A DNA stretch of 64,000 nt from JABWCQ01 sp964587105 (GTDB lineage: Bacteria; Electryoneota; RPQS01): contig CAZPKG010000001.1 in assembly GCA_964587105.1 (NCBI GenBank), forward strand, positions 186,001 to 250,000, read 5' to 3'. Below, piece after piece: positions 43,795-52,805 of this stretch; the first letter of the stretch is position 1; each line of letters begins with the position of its first letter. The notes under the pieces are model-generated. The model was given only the letters and a program-made list of their open reading frames with translations. It did not search any database and was not told the DNA's origin. Both the position numbers and the translations under genes were made by a program.

Positions 43795-45331
43795 TGCATC
43801 TCCACAAAAAGACGTTTCGATCATCATTCCTGTCTTCAATCGTTGCGATTTGACCGAGCGTTGCTTAGAGTCAATAGCTCGCAGCGAAAATCACGCAAGC
43901 TACGAAGTTATCATCGTGGACAATGCATCCACCGACGGCACTGCCGAGCTTTTGGCAGAGATTGATGGCGACATTACCGTCATTAGAAATAAGACGAATG
44001 AGGGTTTTGCATCAGCGTGCAATCGTGGCGCCAGGCTTGCCGTTGGAAATTACCTCTTGTTTTTGAACAACGATACGGAAGTTCATGACGATGTTCTTGA
44101 TAGGCTGATCAAAGCTGCTGAGCAAACCTCAAGCGTCGGCGCCGTCGGCTGCAAGTTACTCTTCCCTGATGGGAAGACTCAACATGCAGGCATTGCTTTT
44201 AATGATGAAAATACTCCATACCATATCTTCCAAGGTTTTCCGGCTGATCACCCTGCAGTTAACACGTCCCGCGAAATGGCCGCGGTTACCGCCGCTTGCA
44301 TGTTGATTAAGCACACAACGTTTGAGGCAGCGGGCCGCTTTGACACGTCCTATCGCAATGGCTTTGAAGACGTTGATCTGTGCTTGAAGCTCAAGCAGAA
44401 GGGTTACAAGAATCTCTATTGCGCCGATTGTACCGTGACGCATCATGAAGAGTCAAGCGAGGGTCGAAAGGCACATGATGCCGAGAACATGCTGCTGTTT
44501 GCAACTCGCTGGGGCGCGACGTCACTGAGCGATGAGAAGAAGTACCTTGCTCCGCACAATCTGACTATTTGCTGGGGAAAGAATGGCGGGCGCTACGAAA
44601 ACACCGGCACGCCGACAGCAACGGATAGCGCAATGGAGTCGGATGATGGCCAAACGCTGTTAGATCTGGCGCAAAAGAAGTACCTTGAAGGCAAACATGA
44701 CGAAGCCGCGCAAGTGTTGAATCGAATTGTGAACAAACGCTTGCAGATCGGTAAAGACGACGAGTTCGAAACGTGGCAATTGCTTGGTAACTGCATGGCA
44801 CGCTTGAATCGCGCGGAGGAAGCGGAAAAAGCCTACTTGCAAGCCGCGGAAACAAATATGGAATCGGAGCGGCCTTTCCTGGGACTGGGTTCGGTTGCGA
44901 TGTTGCAGGAAAATTGGACTGCAGCGCAGTACGGCTTCCTTGCAGCGTTGTCGCGCAATCCCAATACTATGCGCGCCGAGTTCGGATTGGGCGTCAGTCT
45001 TGCCGCGCGCAATCAGCACGAGAATGCCGTCAAGCACTTTAAGCGAGTGGTCTCACAGGACGCTCGAAACAGCGAGGCTGTCTTTTATTTGTATCGCTCC
45101 GCAATGGAGACGTCGCAACCGGAAGAGGCAATTGCCGCGCTGTCGCAGTATCTTGAAAACTGCCCGGAAGATGTCGATTTCTGGTTCCATCTCTCTGGAG
45201 CTTTGTGGAAGGCTGGATCGCTCGACGATGCGATTGACGTCTGCAAAAAGGTTCTTGAAATGAATCCGCAGCATGTTGACGCCCAGAGCACTTTGCGATT
45301 CATGGAACAACGTGTCACGGCAACGATCTAA
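43781..45331 (+). CDS. GT2 glycosyltransferase with C-terminal TPR repeats
   Basis: The ATG at 43781, with GGAGG 6 bases upstream, was chosen over an ATG at 43709 that lies inside the previous gene. The protein has 516 residues. The GT-A domain (about 10-250) shows SIIIPVFNRCDLTERCLESI, VDNASTDGTAELL, LFLNNDTEVHDDV (the metal-binding DxD region) and RNGFEDVDLCLKLKQKGY. TPR-like repeats (about 285-510; AEEAEKAYLQAAETNMESE; PEEAIAALSQYLENCPEDVD) fill the rest. TPR fusions occur in protein glycosyltransferases, which makes a protein acceptor such as flagellin plausible. Confidence 0.88.
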   Translation: MPLSNASPQKDVSIIIPVFNRCDLTERCLESIARSENHASYEVIIVDNASTDGTAELLAEIDGDITVIRNKTNEGFASACNRGARLAVGNYLLFLNNDTEVHDDVLDRLIKAAEQTSSVGAVGCKLLFPDGKTQHAGIAFNDENTPYHIFQGFPADHPAVNTSREMAAVTAACMLIKHTTFEAAGRFDTSYRNGFEDVDLCLKLKQKGYKNLYCADCTVTHHEESSEGRKAHDAENMLLFATRWGATSLSDEKKYLAPHNLTICWGKNGGRYENTGTPTATDSAMESDDGQTLLDLAQKKYLEGKHDEAAQVLNRIVNKRLQIGKDDEFETWQLLGNCMARLNRAEEAEKAYLQAAETNMESERPFLGLGSVAMLQENWTAAQYGFLAALSRNPNTMRAEFGLGVSLAARNQHENAVKHFKRVVSQDARNSEAVFYLYRSAMETSQPEEAIAALSQYLENCPEDVDFWFHLSGALWKAGSLDDAIDVCKKVLEMNPQHVDAQSTLRFMEQRVTATI

Positions 45332-48086
45332 AGTTCTCGTCATTCAGTGGGCGCGATTGGGCGATTTGTTCCATTCGCGTCCGCTGTGCGTGAGCGCACT
45401 GCGCGAGCTTTTTCCAGCAGATGTGACGCTGTGTTGTGATGCGCGCTACGAATCTGTCGTTCGCGACTTTCCTGAAGTTGACTATGTAATTCCGGTGAAT
45501 CTTGGCAAGCTGACCGCAGAAATAAGAACTGACGCGACATTGCCTGACGTACTTGCCGGTTTCATTGACTTGCACCGAGAAATAGGATCGTTCGATGTTG
45601 TGATTAACCTAACGAACTGCGAGGCAGCTGCTCAATTTGCTCGATCGATTCATGCGCGTCAAATGTATGGATATGGTTTCGATGACAAGGGCGTGCTCAG
45701 AGAGTTTGCGTCGCGCGAGCGATCCGGTCAGCAGCATAAGCATATCTCCGAGGTATGGTCGGCGCTGATCTCTGATGACGCCCGCGCATTGCCGCTGATG
45801 GCAATCGGAACAGACGTGATCAAGAAACACTCCACGTCAATTGCGCTAATTTGCGACGCCGGAAGCGCGGAGCGAAGTTTGACAGTAGAGACGATTGACC
45901 ACATTCTCAGCCACCTCAGTGATCTCGGTGCACAGCGTATTGTGCTATTAGGATCGACATCGGCTCCGGCTGTCAAGCACAGTTCTATTGTAACTGACCT
46001 GCGTGGGATGACGACACTTGCTGATCTGAAAGTACTGTTGTCGGAAGCGGAGGCCGTGATTGGTCCGGACACCGGCGCTCTTCATTACGCCGCAGCGCTT
46101 GGCAAGCCCGTACTTGGAATATTCCTTGATGGAGCGTCACCAGAAGCGACTGGACCACTTACAAAAAAAAGCAGGACAGTCGTCGCCCAAAGGCAGGACG
46201 ACGCTTTTCAAAATGAGTTGGCATCTGCGCTCACAAGCTTTATTGACAACTCGCCGAGCGACATGGAATTGTCACCGGACATACAAGAAACTCGGTGTCA
46301 GTTGTCAATTGTCATTTCAGAATATGGACAAACGCATTACGCGGACAAACTGCTTCAATGTCTTGACGCTTGCGAGTTGCCTCAAAATACCGAGCTCATC
46401 GTAATGAGCAGCGGACTTGACACATTCAATATGCAAGTCGCGCTCAGTAGAACTAATGTGCTTGCTGATGCAACTGAATCAAAGCGTAGCTTCGCAAAGG
46501 TCTGCAATCGAGGTGCACTGATTGCGCGAGGCGAGTGGCTTATGTTTCTCAATGACGATTGTGAACTTGAGCCCTCCGCATTCTCGTGTCTGTGGCAAAG
46601 CCGCTCAAGCAGTGAAATCGTCGGTCCAGTGTTGCGAAACTGGGACGGTACTATTCAGTCAGCGGGCTACACTTTTGATGGCTACGAAGTAAATGAAGCT
46701 CACTCAACAGACATCGCGACAAACAGCGTTATTCACGGTGTGAGCGCAGCTGCAATGTTAGTTAGCCGCGATGTGCTCTATTCACTTGGTGGATTCGACA
46801 CAGGTTTTCGAAACGGCTACGAGGATGTTGACTTTTGTCTCCGTGCTCACGCGAGAGGGATTAGAACACATATTGCCAATTGTAATGTTGTACACTTCAA
46901 AGGATCGTCGCCCGAACGCTTTGACTGTGATTGCGATAATTTAGAGCGTTTGAAGAGTCGTTGGAGTGAATCACGACCTCCTAAGAGAGCATCGCAACGA
47001 TCTAAGACTTCTGCAACTCCCTTGTTGATCTTCTCAGATGAGCGGCAAGAGAGCGCTGGCGCGATGCTGCGCTGGGTTGATCCGCTAAATCGATGTGGTC
47101 TTCGCCTCGGCAAAGACTTCGGTTGGCTCAATACTGTTAACGCAAACGAAGAAACGGCGCGTGACGCCTTACGAAGTGCATCGTCAGTGATCGTGTTTCG
47201 TTCCGTATCGAGTGACGTAGCACGCAAAAGCATCCTAAACTGGCAGGCTGAACGCAATGGACCGCTATGCTATGATTGCGATGATCTTCTGATTGGTAGA
47301 TTCCCGCGTGATTCACAACGCGAGGTGGCAAGACGAAGTTTCGAAGTTGCGGTTCGTGAGATCGCTTCACACGCGGATATACTCACAGCGCCAAACGAGC
47401 ATTTGTTCAGTCAATTTGGAAAAGTCCAGGCGAGACGAATTGTGATCAACACGCTTCCGTTGCACCTTCACCTTATGACGCGCGCGACACATAGGAGAGT
47501 AAGCGAGTTCCGAATCGGGTATGCGGGTAGTACGGTGCACCAAACAGATCTTGCTATTGTCGCGCCGGCAATTGAGCAATTGCTCGAGAGCGATGAGTCA
47601 TTCCGATTCTACTGGTGGGGCGCACATCCGGCTGGTCTAAGCAACCATCCTCAAGTGCGCAGAGGCGGCGGATGGATCGATGACTATTCGGCGCATGTTC
47701 GGCGTATTCAAAACGCAAACATTGATTTGTGGATTGCTCCACTCGGCGATGCGCCGCATAACTCAATGCGTAGCGTAATCAAGGCGTTTGAGTACATCGG
47801 GTGCGGAGCGCCCTGCCTATTCTCAGACGTTGATCCATTCCGGCGTGAACTTCAGACAGTCACACCTCATTTGTTGGTTGAGAACACAACCGGTGCATGG
47901 ATTGATGCAATAAAGCATTGGAGAAGCGCTGATGAACTTTCAACCTACCACAGTGAATCAACTCGCGCGAAAGCAATGATAACACAATTGGGGCAAAATA
48001 GAACTGCGTATCGCCAGCTCATCAGGATGCTTCCGTTGCATTCCCAAAAAGATTCAGCTTGTGCCCACGGCGCGTTGATCTCATGA
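45312..48086 (+). CDS. Three-domain glycosyltransferase (GT9-GT2-GT4 fusion)
   Basis: The GTG at 45312 opens directly into the first strand (SKVLVIQWARLGDLFHSRPL) and gives 924 residues; an in-frame start at 45273 would lie inside the previous gene. Domain one (about 5-325) is heptosyltransferase-like GT9, with the GPDTGALHYAAALGKPVLGI motif. Domain two (about 330-558) is GT2 (LSIVISEYGQ; FLNDDCELEPS; GFRNGYEDVDFCLRAHARG). Domain three (about 566-900) is GT4-like (YAGSTVHQTDLAIVAPAIEQ; DLWIAPLGDAPHNSMRSVIK; GCGAPCLFSD). I see no frameshift or linker stop. Such a triple fusion would add several sugars from one polypeptide. Confidence 0.85.
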   Translation: MSRQRSKVLVIQWARLGDLFHSRPLCVSALRELFPADVTLCCDARYESVVRDFPEVDYVIPVNLGKLTAEIRTDATLPDVLAGFIDLHREIGSFDVVINLTNCEAAAQFARSIHARQMYGYGFDDKGVLREFASRERSGQQHKHISEVWSALISDDARALPLMAIGTDVIKKHSTSIALICDAGSAERSLTVETIDHILSHLSDLGAQRIVLLGSTSAPAVKHSSIVTDLRGMTTLADLKVLLSEAEAVIGPDTGALHYAAALGKPVLGIFLDGASPEATGPLTKKSRTVVAQRQDDAFQNELASALTSFIDNSPSDMELSPDIQETRCQLSIVISEYGQTHYADKLLQCLDACELPQNTELIVMSSGLDTFNMQVALSRTNVLADATESKRSFAKVCNRGALIARGEWLMFLNDDCELEPSAFSCLWQSRSSSEIVGPVLRNWDGTIQSAGYTFDGYEVNEAHSTDIATNSVIHGVSAAAMLVSRDVLYSLGGFDTGFRNGYEDVDFCLRAHARGIRTHIANCNVVHFKGSSPERFDCDCDNLERLKSRWSESRPPKRASQRSKTSATPLLIFSDERQESAGAMLRWVDPLNRCGLRLGKDFGWLNTVNANEETARDALRSASSVIVFRSVSSDVARKSILNWQAERNGPLCYDCDDLLIGRFPRDSQREVARRSFEVAVREIASHADILTAPNEHLFSQFGKVQARRIVINTLPLHLHLMTRATHRRVSEFRIGYAGSTVHQTDLAIVAPAIEQLLESDESFRFYWWGAHPAGLSNHPQVRRGGGWIDDYSAHVRRIQNANIDLWIAPLGDAPHNSMRSVIKAFEYIGCGAPCLFSDVDPFRRELQTVTPHLLVENTTGAWIDAIKHWRSADELSTYHSESTRAKAMITQLGQNRTAYRQLIRMLPLHSQKDSACAHGALIS

Positions 48087-49252
48087 AAGCTCGGTTTACT
48101 TTATTTGACACGACGTCCGGCCACACAAGCGCGGTCCACAATTCTGGCACTCTGGTTCATAGCGCGCAAGACCCGGTTGCTGAAGCTAAAGCTATTGCAA
48201 CGTTACTCTTGACAGACAATGTCAGGAAAATATTGATTCTTGGCAACGGACTTGGATATCTTCGGACTGCACTGACCGATCTTGGCGTAAACTGCCACAC
48301 TGTCGAGCTTTTTGAGGAGCTTAATACACTTGCATTCGAGAGTAATCGATTTGCTGCTGATACATTTTGCTCAAATGCCGAAGAGCTACAGTCAGTGTTG
48401 AAACAACGCGGTTCTGAAGCACACCTCGTTGTTGCACCGTATGTAATGTCGCTGAGGTCCGAGCTTCCTCGCGACGTGCGCTTGCTTGTTGAGGAACTTC
48501 AAGTGACACTTCAATCCCAACACGTTTACAAGAGCATCATCGACCGAAACATTAGGGCAAATGTTGCGATGTTACACGAGTTGCCGAAACTCTCTGATAT
48601 CGAAATAGGCACGAATAAACTCGCTATTGCCATTGGCTCTGGGCCGACACTTGATGCCTGCATGCCGGCACTTGTCGAGTGGCGCGAGCAATTAGTGCTC
48701 ATCGCAGCCTCCGGCGCTGTCCCCGTGCTCAGCAACAATGGGATTCAGCCGGATTGGATCGTTGCAATGGAGGCAAGAGATGGTGTCGTCATTGACTTGG
48801 AGTCAGCACACGATAGGAGTACGGTTCTTGTCTTTCCGTGGACGCATCCAAGTGTGATGAGCGACGCACGTTTCAAGCGAGTCGTCGCTTCAGAAGCTGA
48901 TAAGATCTTCACAAGTGGAGGCGCAACGGGCCTGGCGGCAGCAGATTTTGCGACGAAGCTGACAGCAGGAGCGGTCTTCATGGTGGGGATGGATATGAGC
49001 GACAGCGAAGGCGAGTACTCTGGGGGCAGTTCGCGTGTCACAGCGAATAGAAAACTTGGAGCAGCTAAGTTCAACGTCATGCGCGAGGCTGCTGCAAAGT
49101 GGGCGCAAGTGCAAAGGCAGTCTATCTATCACGTCGTTATGCCGGGCCAATCGGAAGTGGACGGCGCGCACAAATTGTACCCGATGGAGCTTGCTACGGC
49201 CTTCGCGCGTGAGCAGAATTACATACCAGTATACGTGGAAGCACACGCATGA
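48083..49252 (+). CDS. Maf/MptE-like flagellin glycosylation protein (MAF_flag10/DUF115)
   Basis: The ATG at 48083 overlaps the preceding stop (ATGA) and gives 389 residues. An N-terminal Rossmann-like part (ILILGNGLGYLRTALTDLG) precedes the MptE-like core (LAIAIGSGPTLDACMPALVE; PVLSNNGIQPDWIVAMEARD; AGAVFMVGMDMSD). Maf proteins of Campylobacter, Helicobacter and Aeromonas are thought to transfer nonulosonic acids such as pseudaminic acid to flagellin before export. This gene is the strongest sign that the island acts on flagellin. It is shorter than many Maf proteins (over 600 residues). Confidence 0.85.
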   Translation: MKARFTLFDTTSGHTSAVHNSGTLVHSAQDPVAEAKAIATLLLTDNVRKILILGNGLGYLRTALTDLGVNCHTVELFEELNTLAFESNRFAADTFCSNAEELQSVLKQRGSEAHLVVAPYVMSLRSELPRDVRLLVEELQVTLQSQHVYKSIIDRNIRANVAMLHELPKLSDIEIGTNKLAIAIGSGPTLDACMPALVEWREQLVLIAASGAVPVLSNNGIQPDWIVAMEARDGVVIDLESAHDRSTVLVFPWTHPSVMSDARFKRVVASEADKIFTSGGATGLAAADFATKLTAGAVFMVGMDMSDSEGEYSGGSSRVTANRKLGAAKFNVMREAAAKWAQVQRQSIYHVVMPGQSEVDGAHKLYPMELATAFAREQNYIPVYVEAHA

Positions 49253-50553
49253 TTTCGATGCGCAAATACTCTTCAGACACAGCCACTCCGAAACTGAAAA
49301 TCGTTGTGCCAACGCCGCTTTATGGTGGCAGTTTGCCCATTGCGTATCATGCAGCCGATGCATTTGCTGAACTTGGCCACACGTGCGATACTATCAGATT
49401 TGATGAGGGTTTTGCGCTCTTTGAAACACTGGGAACGGAAGTCAAGGACAGAGCAGGTAAGACGCTTAAGAGCCGTTTCGCGGAGTTGCTTGCTGACTAT
49501 ACTGTCGAACGCGCGATACAAACGAAAGCAGATCTTGTTTGGTACACGGCACAATCTCCTGTGTCCATCGCATCACTTAGAAAACTTCGCGCAGCGGGCG
49601 TTAAGGCCACGTTTTGGTTTGTCGAGGATGTGCGGCGCTTTGACTATTGGAAGCACATCGTCAGTGACTTTGACGTCGTGTTCACAATTCAAGTCGGCCC
49701 AGCAGCCGAGTCCATTCAAAAAGCCGGCGCGCGTCAAGTTGTCTATTTGCCAACTGCAGCAAGCACGAAGATCCATCGGCCCGTTGCATTATCGAGTGAA
49801 ATGAAACGGCGCTATGGATCAAGTGTGTCGTTTGTCGGAGCAGGTTATCCTAATCGTGTCGCACTATTTGATCAACTTCGAATAGACGGACTGAAACTTT
49901 GGGGAAATGATTGGCCTAAATCTTGGTCAAATCGATTGCAAGAGTCAGGACGCAGAGTCTCGACCGAAGAGACCGCACTCATCTATAGCAGCTCTGACAT
50001 AAGTCTGAATATTCACAGCGCAGTCAACGGAAACGTATTGGAGTACGGAGATTTCGTTAATCCGCGCACATTTGAAATCGCAGGTTGCGGTGGGTTCCAA
50101 ATTGTGAATCGACAGGCGCCGCTTCAACACCTGTTTAATGATTCAGAGCTTTGCATAGTGGATAATGAAGCAGAACTGCAACGAGCCATATTACACTTTC
50201 GCGATAACCCAAGCGCGCGCAAAAAGATTGCTGAAGCTTCGCGTGAACGGGTTCTGCGTGAGCATACATATGTGCATCGCATGAAGAGTGCACTTGATCA
50301 TGTACTTAAGACGCCGAATGCACCTACTAAATCGCTCAGCAGAGCGACAATGGCGGACCTAAAGATTGCAGCACATGGCGATCAGGAGATGCTTCGTTTC
50401 CTCTCACAATTTGCGGATAATGAGCCTGCGACGCTTCAAAAGCTTGTCGATAGAGTGTCAAAAGATCAGCATGAAATGTCGCGTGCCGAGCTTATCATTC
50501 TGCTTATGCATGAGTTTCGCAACTGGGGTGTTGACAAAGGTGTGATTCAATGA
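49249..50553 (+). CDS. CgeB-like glycosyltransferase (GT-B, Glyco_trans_1_2 type)
   Basis: This 434-residue protein overlaps both neighbours by 4 bases. The N-terminal half (IVVPTPLYGGSLPIAYHAAD; ADLVWYTAQSPVSI; ATFWFVEDVRRFDYW) fits DUF3880/CgeB. The C-terminal half holds the donor-site region (SFVGAGYPNRVALFD; VNPRTFEIAGCGGFQIVNR; RERVLREHTYVHR). CgeB-type enzymes glycosylate spore-coat or surface proteins in other bacteria. The sugar is unknown. Position within the island suggests flagellin modification. Confidence 0.83.
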   Translation: MISMRKYSSDTATPKLKIVVPTPLYGGSLPIAYHAADAFAELGHTCDTIRFDEGFALFETLGTEVKDRAGKTLKSRFAELLADYTVERAIQTKADLVWYTAQSPVSIASLRKLRAAGVKATFWFVEDVRRFDYWKHIVSDFDVVFTIQVGPAAESIQKAGARQVVYLPTAASTKIHRPVALSSEMKRRYGSSVSFVGAGYPNRVALFDQLRIDGLKLWGNDWPKSWSNRLQESGRRVSTEETALIYSSSDISLNIHSAVNGNVLEYGDFVNPRTFEIAGCGGFQIVNRQAPLQHLFNDSELCIVDNEAELQRAILHFRDNPSARKKIAEASRERVLREHTYVHRMKSALDHVLKTPNAPTKSLSRATMADLKIAAHGDQEMLRFLSQFADNEPATLQKLVDRVSKDQHEMSRAELIILLMHEFRNWGVDKGVIQ

Positions 50554-52109
50554 GTTCCGAGGCGTTGGTTATTGCAATAACAAGACTTGGCGATATTATC
50601 CAGACGGAGCCTATGGTGCGCGCGCTGAAGGCGCAAGCTAAGGTTGACAAAGTTACTGTGCTTGTCGAGCGATCGTTTGCAGAAGTCGCCAGCAGAATTA
50701 GCTGCGCAGATGAAGTCAAGTGTATTGATTTTGAACCGCTTCTCGGCCAACTTGACAGAACACACGGTTCAATTCCACTGAGGGAGTATCTTGAGCTTTC
50801 GGAGTGGTTGCAAGATAGTCGTTTTGAAACTGTGTACAATGTTACACACTCACGGCCTTCCATGATGCTGGCAGCACTCGCGGGCCATTCGGCTCAAGGT
50901 GTGACTCTCAACAGAGCTGGGATGCAAGTTGTCAACAATCGGTGGTTGCAGTACTTTTTCGCCACGAACCTCGCGCGCCCATGGTGTTCTTTCAACCTAG
51001 TGGACGTCTATGTCAATGCAGTTAATCCACAGATACCGCAGGTCGCGCGCAAGCTGAGTATGAAAAGTGCCAGTAAACGACGCAAGAAGAGTGTCACATT
51101 GCGAAACGCCGAAGTATTACTTCATGTAGGCGCTTCGAAATCCGACAAACAGTGGCCGCTCGAAAAGTTCGTTGCGCTGAGTAAGACCCTGCTTTCGCGC
51201 GGAGCAAATGTCACGCTTATGGGCGGCGTAAAATCAGAAACAACCAGCCGCGCATTTCCGGAGCATAAGAACTTTAGGAATTTGCTCGGGATGACAAGCG
51301 TTGCCGACCTGTTTGATTTATGTCACAACGCAAATCTATTGATCTCGGCTGACTCAGGGCCGGTTCATGTCGCCGCCGCTTGTGATTTGCCCATTGTTGT
51401 CATTGAGGGTGGTTCGGCGCACGGGTTTGAAACCGCACCGTATTGCGCAGGCTCGATTGTTATTCAGCCGCATCTTGAGAACTTGATGACGCGCATTCCG
51501 GGTAAGCACGTTACGTCTGCTGCGGCAGACTTGGTCAGCGTTGATACGGTCATGTCGGCGATAGAGTATTTGGCTGAGGAACGAGACAACATTGCGGTGT
51601 CTCCTCAATGCACGTCTTATGAAGCTTTTTACGGAGATGTTGTCCCCGGATTGGAGTTGCGCGCAATTAGTGGAAGCAACGCGGAATACGAGGAGTGGCA
51701 GCGGCAGCTCAGGCGTTTTTGGTGGCGAATAGGAAGTGGCGGACATTCGCTTTGTGGTGATGATGAATCGCGATTAGCATCGTGCGCCGTCGCAGCAGCA
51801 AACGCTGCGGGCGAAATCGCGAAATCTGACAACGATTTCGAAGTCCTCTCACAGCTGTCCGCGAAACTCAGCGCCGCCGAACAATCTTTGACGAAGTTCA
51901 TCGGAAAATATCCGCCGCTTCACCACTTGAACTATTTCTTGCAAATTGCGCGATCAAGCGTTCAAGGAGAATCAGCGCAAGAGCAGGCGGAAGAGCTTGA
52001 ACAACTCTACGATGACGTTGCAGACGCCGCGCAGGAGCTGAGCTTGCCCCGGAGTCGTCAACCAATATTGAAACATTCTAATTCAAATAGTGAAAAGGAA
52101 CGAGCATGA
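50550..52109 (+). CDS. GT9 heptosyltransferase-like protein with C-terminal extension
   Basis: This 519-residue protein has a GT9 GT-B fold over about residues 1-345: VIAITRLGDIIQTEPMVRAL at the start, LLHVGASKSDKQWPLEKFVA, and SADSGPVHVAAACDLPIVVI near the donor site. GT9 enzymes usually add heptose to LPS core, but related members glycosylate proteins. Residues about 350-519 form an extra helical region (CSYEAF-type start; AEQSLTKFIGKYPPLHHLNY) I cannot assign. It overlaps both neighbours by 4 bases. Confidence 0.85.
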   Translation: MSSEALVIAITRLGDIIQTEPMVRALKAQAKVDKVTVLVERSFAEVASRISCADEVKCIDFEPLLGQLDRTHGSIPLREYLELSEWLQDSRFETVYNVTHSRPSMMLAALAGHSAQGVTLNRAGMQVVNNRWLQYFFATNLARPWCSFNLVDVYVNAVNPQIPQVARKLSMKSASKRRKKSVTLRNAEVLLHVGASKSDKQWPLEKFVALSKTLLSRGANVTLMGGVKSETTSRAFPEHKNFRNLLGMTSVADLFDLCHNANLLISADSGPVHVAAACDLPIVVIEGGSAHGFETAPYCAGSIVIQPHLENLMTRIPGKHVTSAAADLVSVDTVMSAIEYLAEERDNIAVSPQCTSYEAFYGDVVPGLELRAISGSNAEYEEWQRQLRRFWWRIGSGGHSLCGDDESRLASCAVAAANAAGEIAKSDNDFEVLSQLSAKLSAAEQSLTKFIGKYPPLHHLNYFLQIARSSVQGESAQEQAEELEQLYDDVADAAQELSLPRSRQPILKHSNSNSEKERA

Positions 52110-52720
52110 AGATTTTCATGAACGGTCTTGAACTTGGCAGAGAGGCAACCGGTGAAATGGAAGTGGGTCAGGTACTATCCGAGATTCAAAGTGAAATCCA
52201 CGCGGGTGGAAAGGTACTGCTTGGCGCAAGCATTGACGGCGTCGCAATTGAAAGCGGATTTCGCCGTCGCCGCCAACTTGCAACGCCGGTGACCCGCGTT
52301 GCGAAACTCGAGTTACTGATTCAAGATCCGGAGGTGGTTTCTGAGCAAATCTTAAAGGACTCTTTGCAAATTTATCGGCAAATTCAACAAGAGGCGCCGG
52401 TTTTGGCAACGCGCTTTCGGATGGGCGACGAGTTCACCGCGAATCAACAGTTGGCGGACGTGTTAGACCGTCTTACGTTGTCGCTAAAAGGTTCGTCGAT
52501 GGCGCTTAAGCAACGACCACTAAATTCAAATTTACAAGGAAGATTGAACCAAGCGGGTGGCGAGTTAATGCCGGTTTTGGATCGCGTCTTGGCCGCGCAA
52601 ACCTCCGGTGACTACACGGCCTTGGCCGACCAACTCGAGTACAAACTTCCAACGGCGCTTAAAAATTGCTACGACTGCATGTTGCAAGCTACTGAAACCC
52701 AAGCTGTAGCCCCGAGATAA
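52106..52720 (+). CDS. Hypothetical protein closing the glycosylation island
   Basis: This 204-residue protein starts overlapping the GT9 gene (ATGA). The N-terminal ~60 residues look beta-rich (MKIFMNGLELGREATGEMEV), and the rest is helical (ILKDSLQIYRQIQQEAPVLA; LADVLDRLTLSLKGSSMALK). No signal peptide or membrane segment. I do not recognise a family. A cytoplasmic accessory to flagellin handling or glycosylation is a guess from position only. Confidence 0.6.
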   Translation: MKIFMNGLELGREATGEMEVGQVLSEIQSEIHAGGKVLLGASIDGVAIESGFRRRRQLATPVTRVAKLELLIQDPEVVSEQILKDSLQIYRQIQQEAPVLATRFRMGDEFTANQQLADVLDRLTLSLKGSSMALKQRPLNSNLQGRLNQAGGELMPVLDRVLAAQTSGDYTALADQLEYKLPTALKNCYDCMLQATETQAVAPR

Positions 52721-52738
52721 TGGACCCATGTCGCAAAT

Positions 52739-52766
52739 TAAAGCTTTGCGGTGAGTATTCCGATAA
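52739..52766 (+). promoter_or_regulatory. FliA (sigma-28) type promoter upstream of merR-flagellin 1
   Basis: TAAAgcTT and tCCGATAA, separated by 12 bases, resemble TAAAGTTT-N11-GCCGATAA; the spacer is one base longer than the enteric consensus and the -10 box differs at its first base. It lies about 40 bases before the MerR-type gene and 440 bases before flagellin 1. Confidence 0.6.
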
Positions 52767-52805
52767 CCTGAGTGTAAGGAATCTGAATCATCTGGAGTAC
52801 TTGAC

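Noticed and set aside
45273..45311. Upstream ATG-type start for the GT9-GT2-GT4 gene
   Set aside because: It lies inside the GT2-TPR gene in another frame; the GTG at 45312 starts just before the first beta strand.
52722..52740. TGG...GC sequence after the glycosylation island considered as a sigma-54 site
   Set aside because: GG-GC spacing is 8, not 10, so it does not qualify; the FliA-type motif just downstream fits better.
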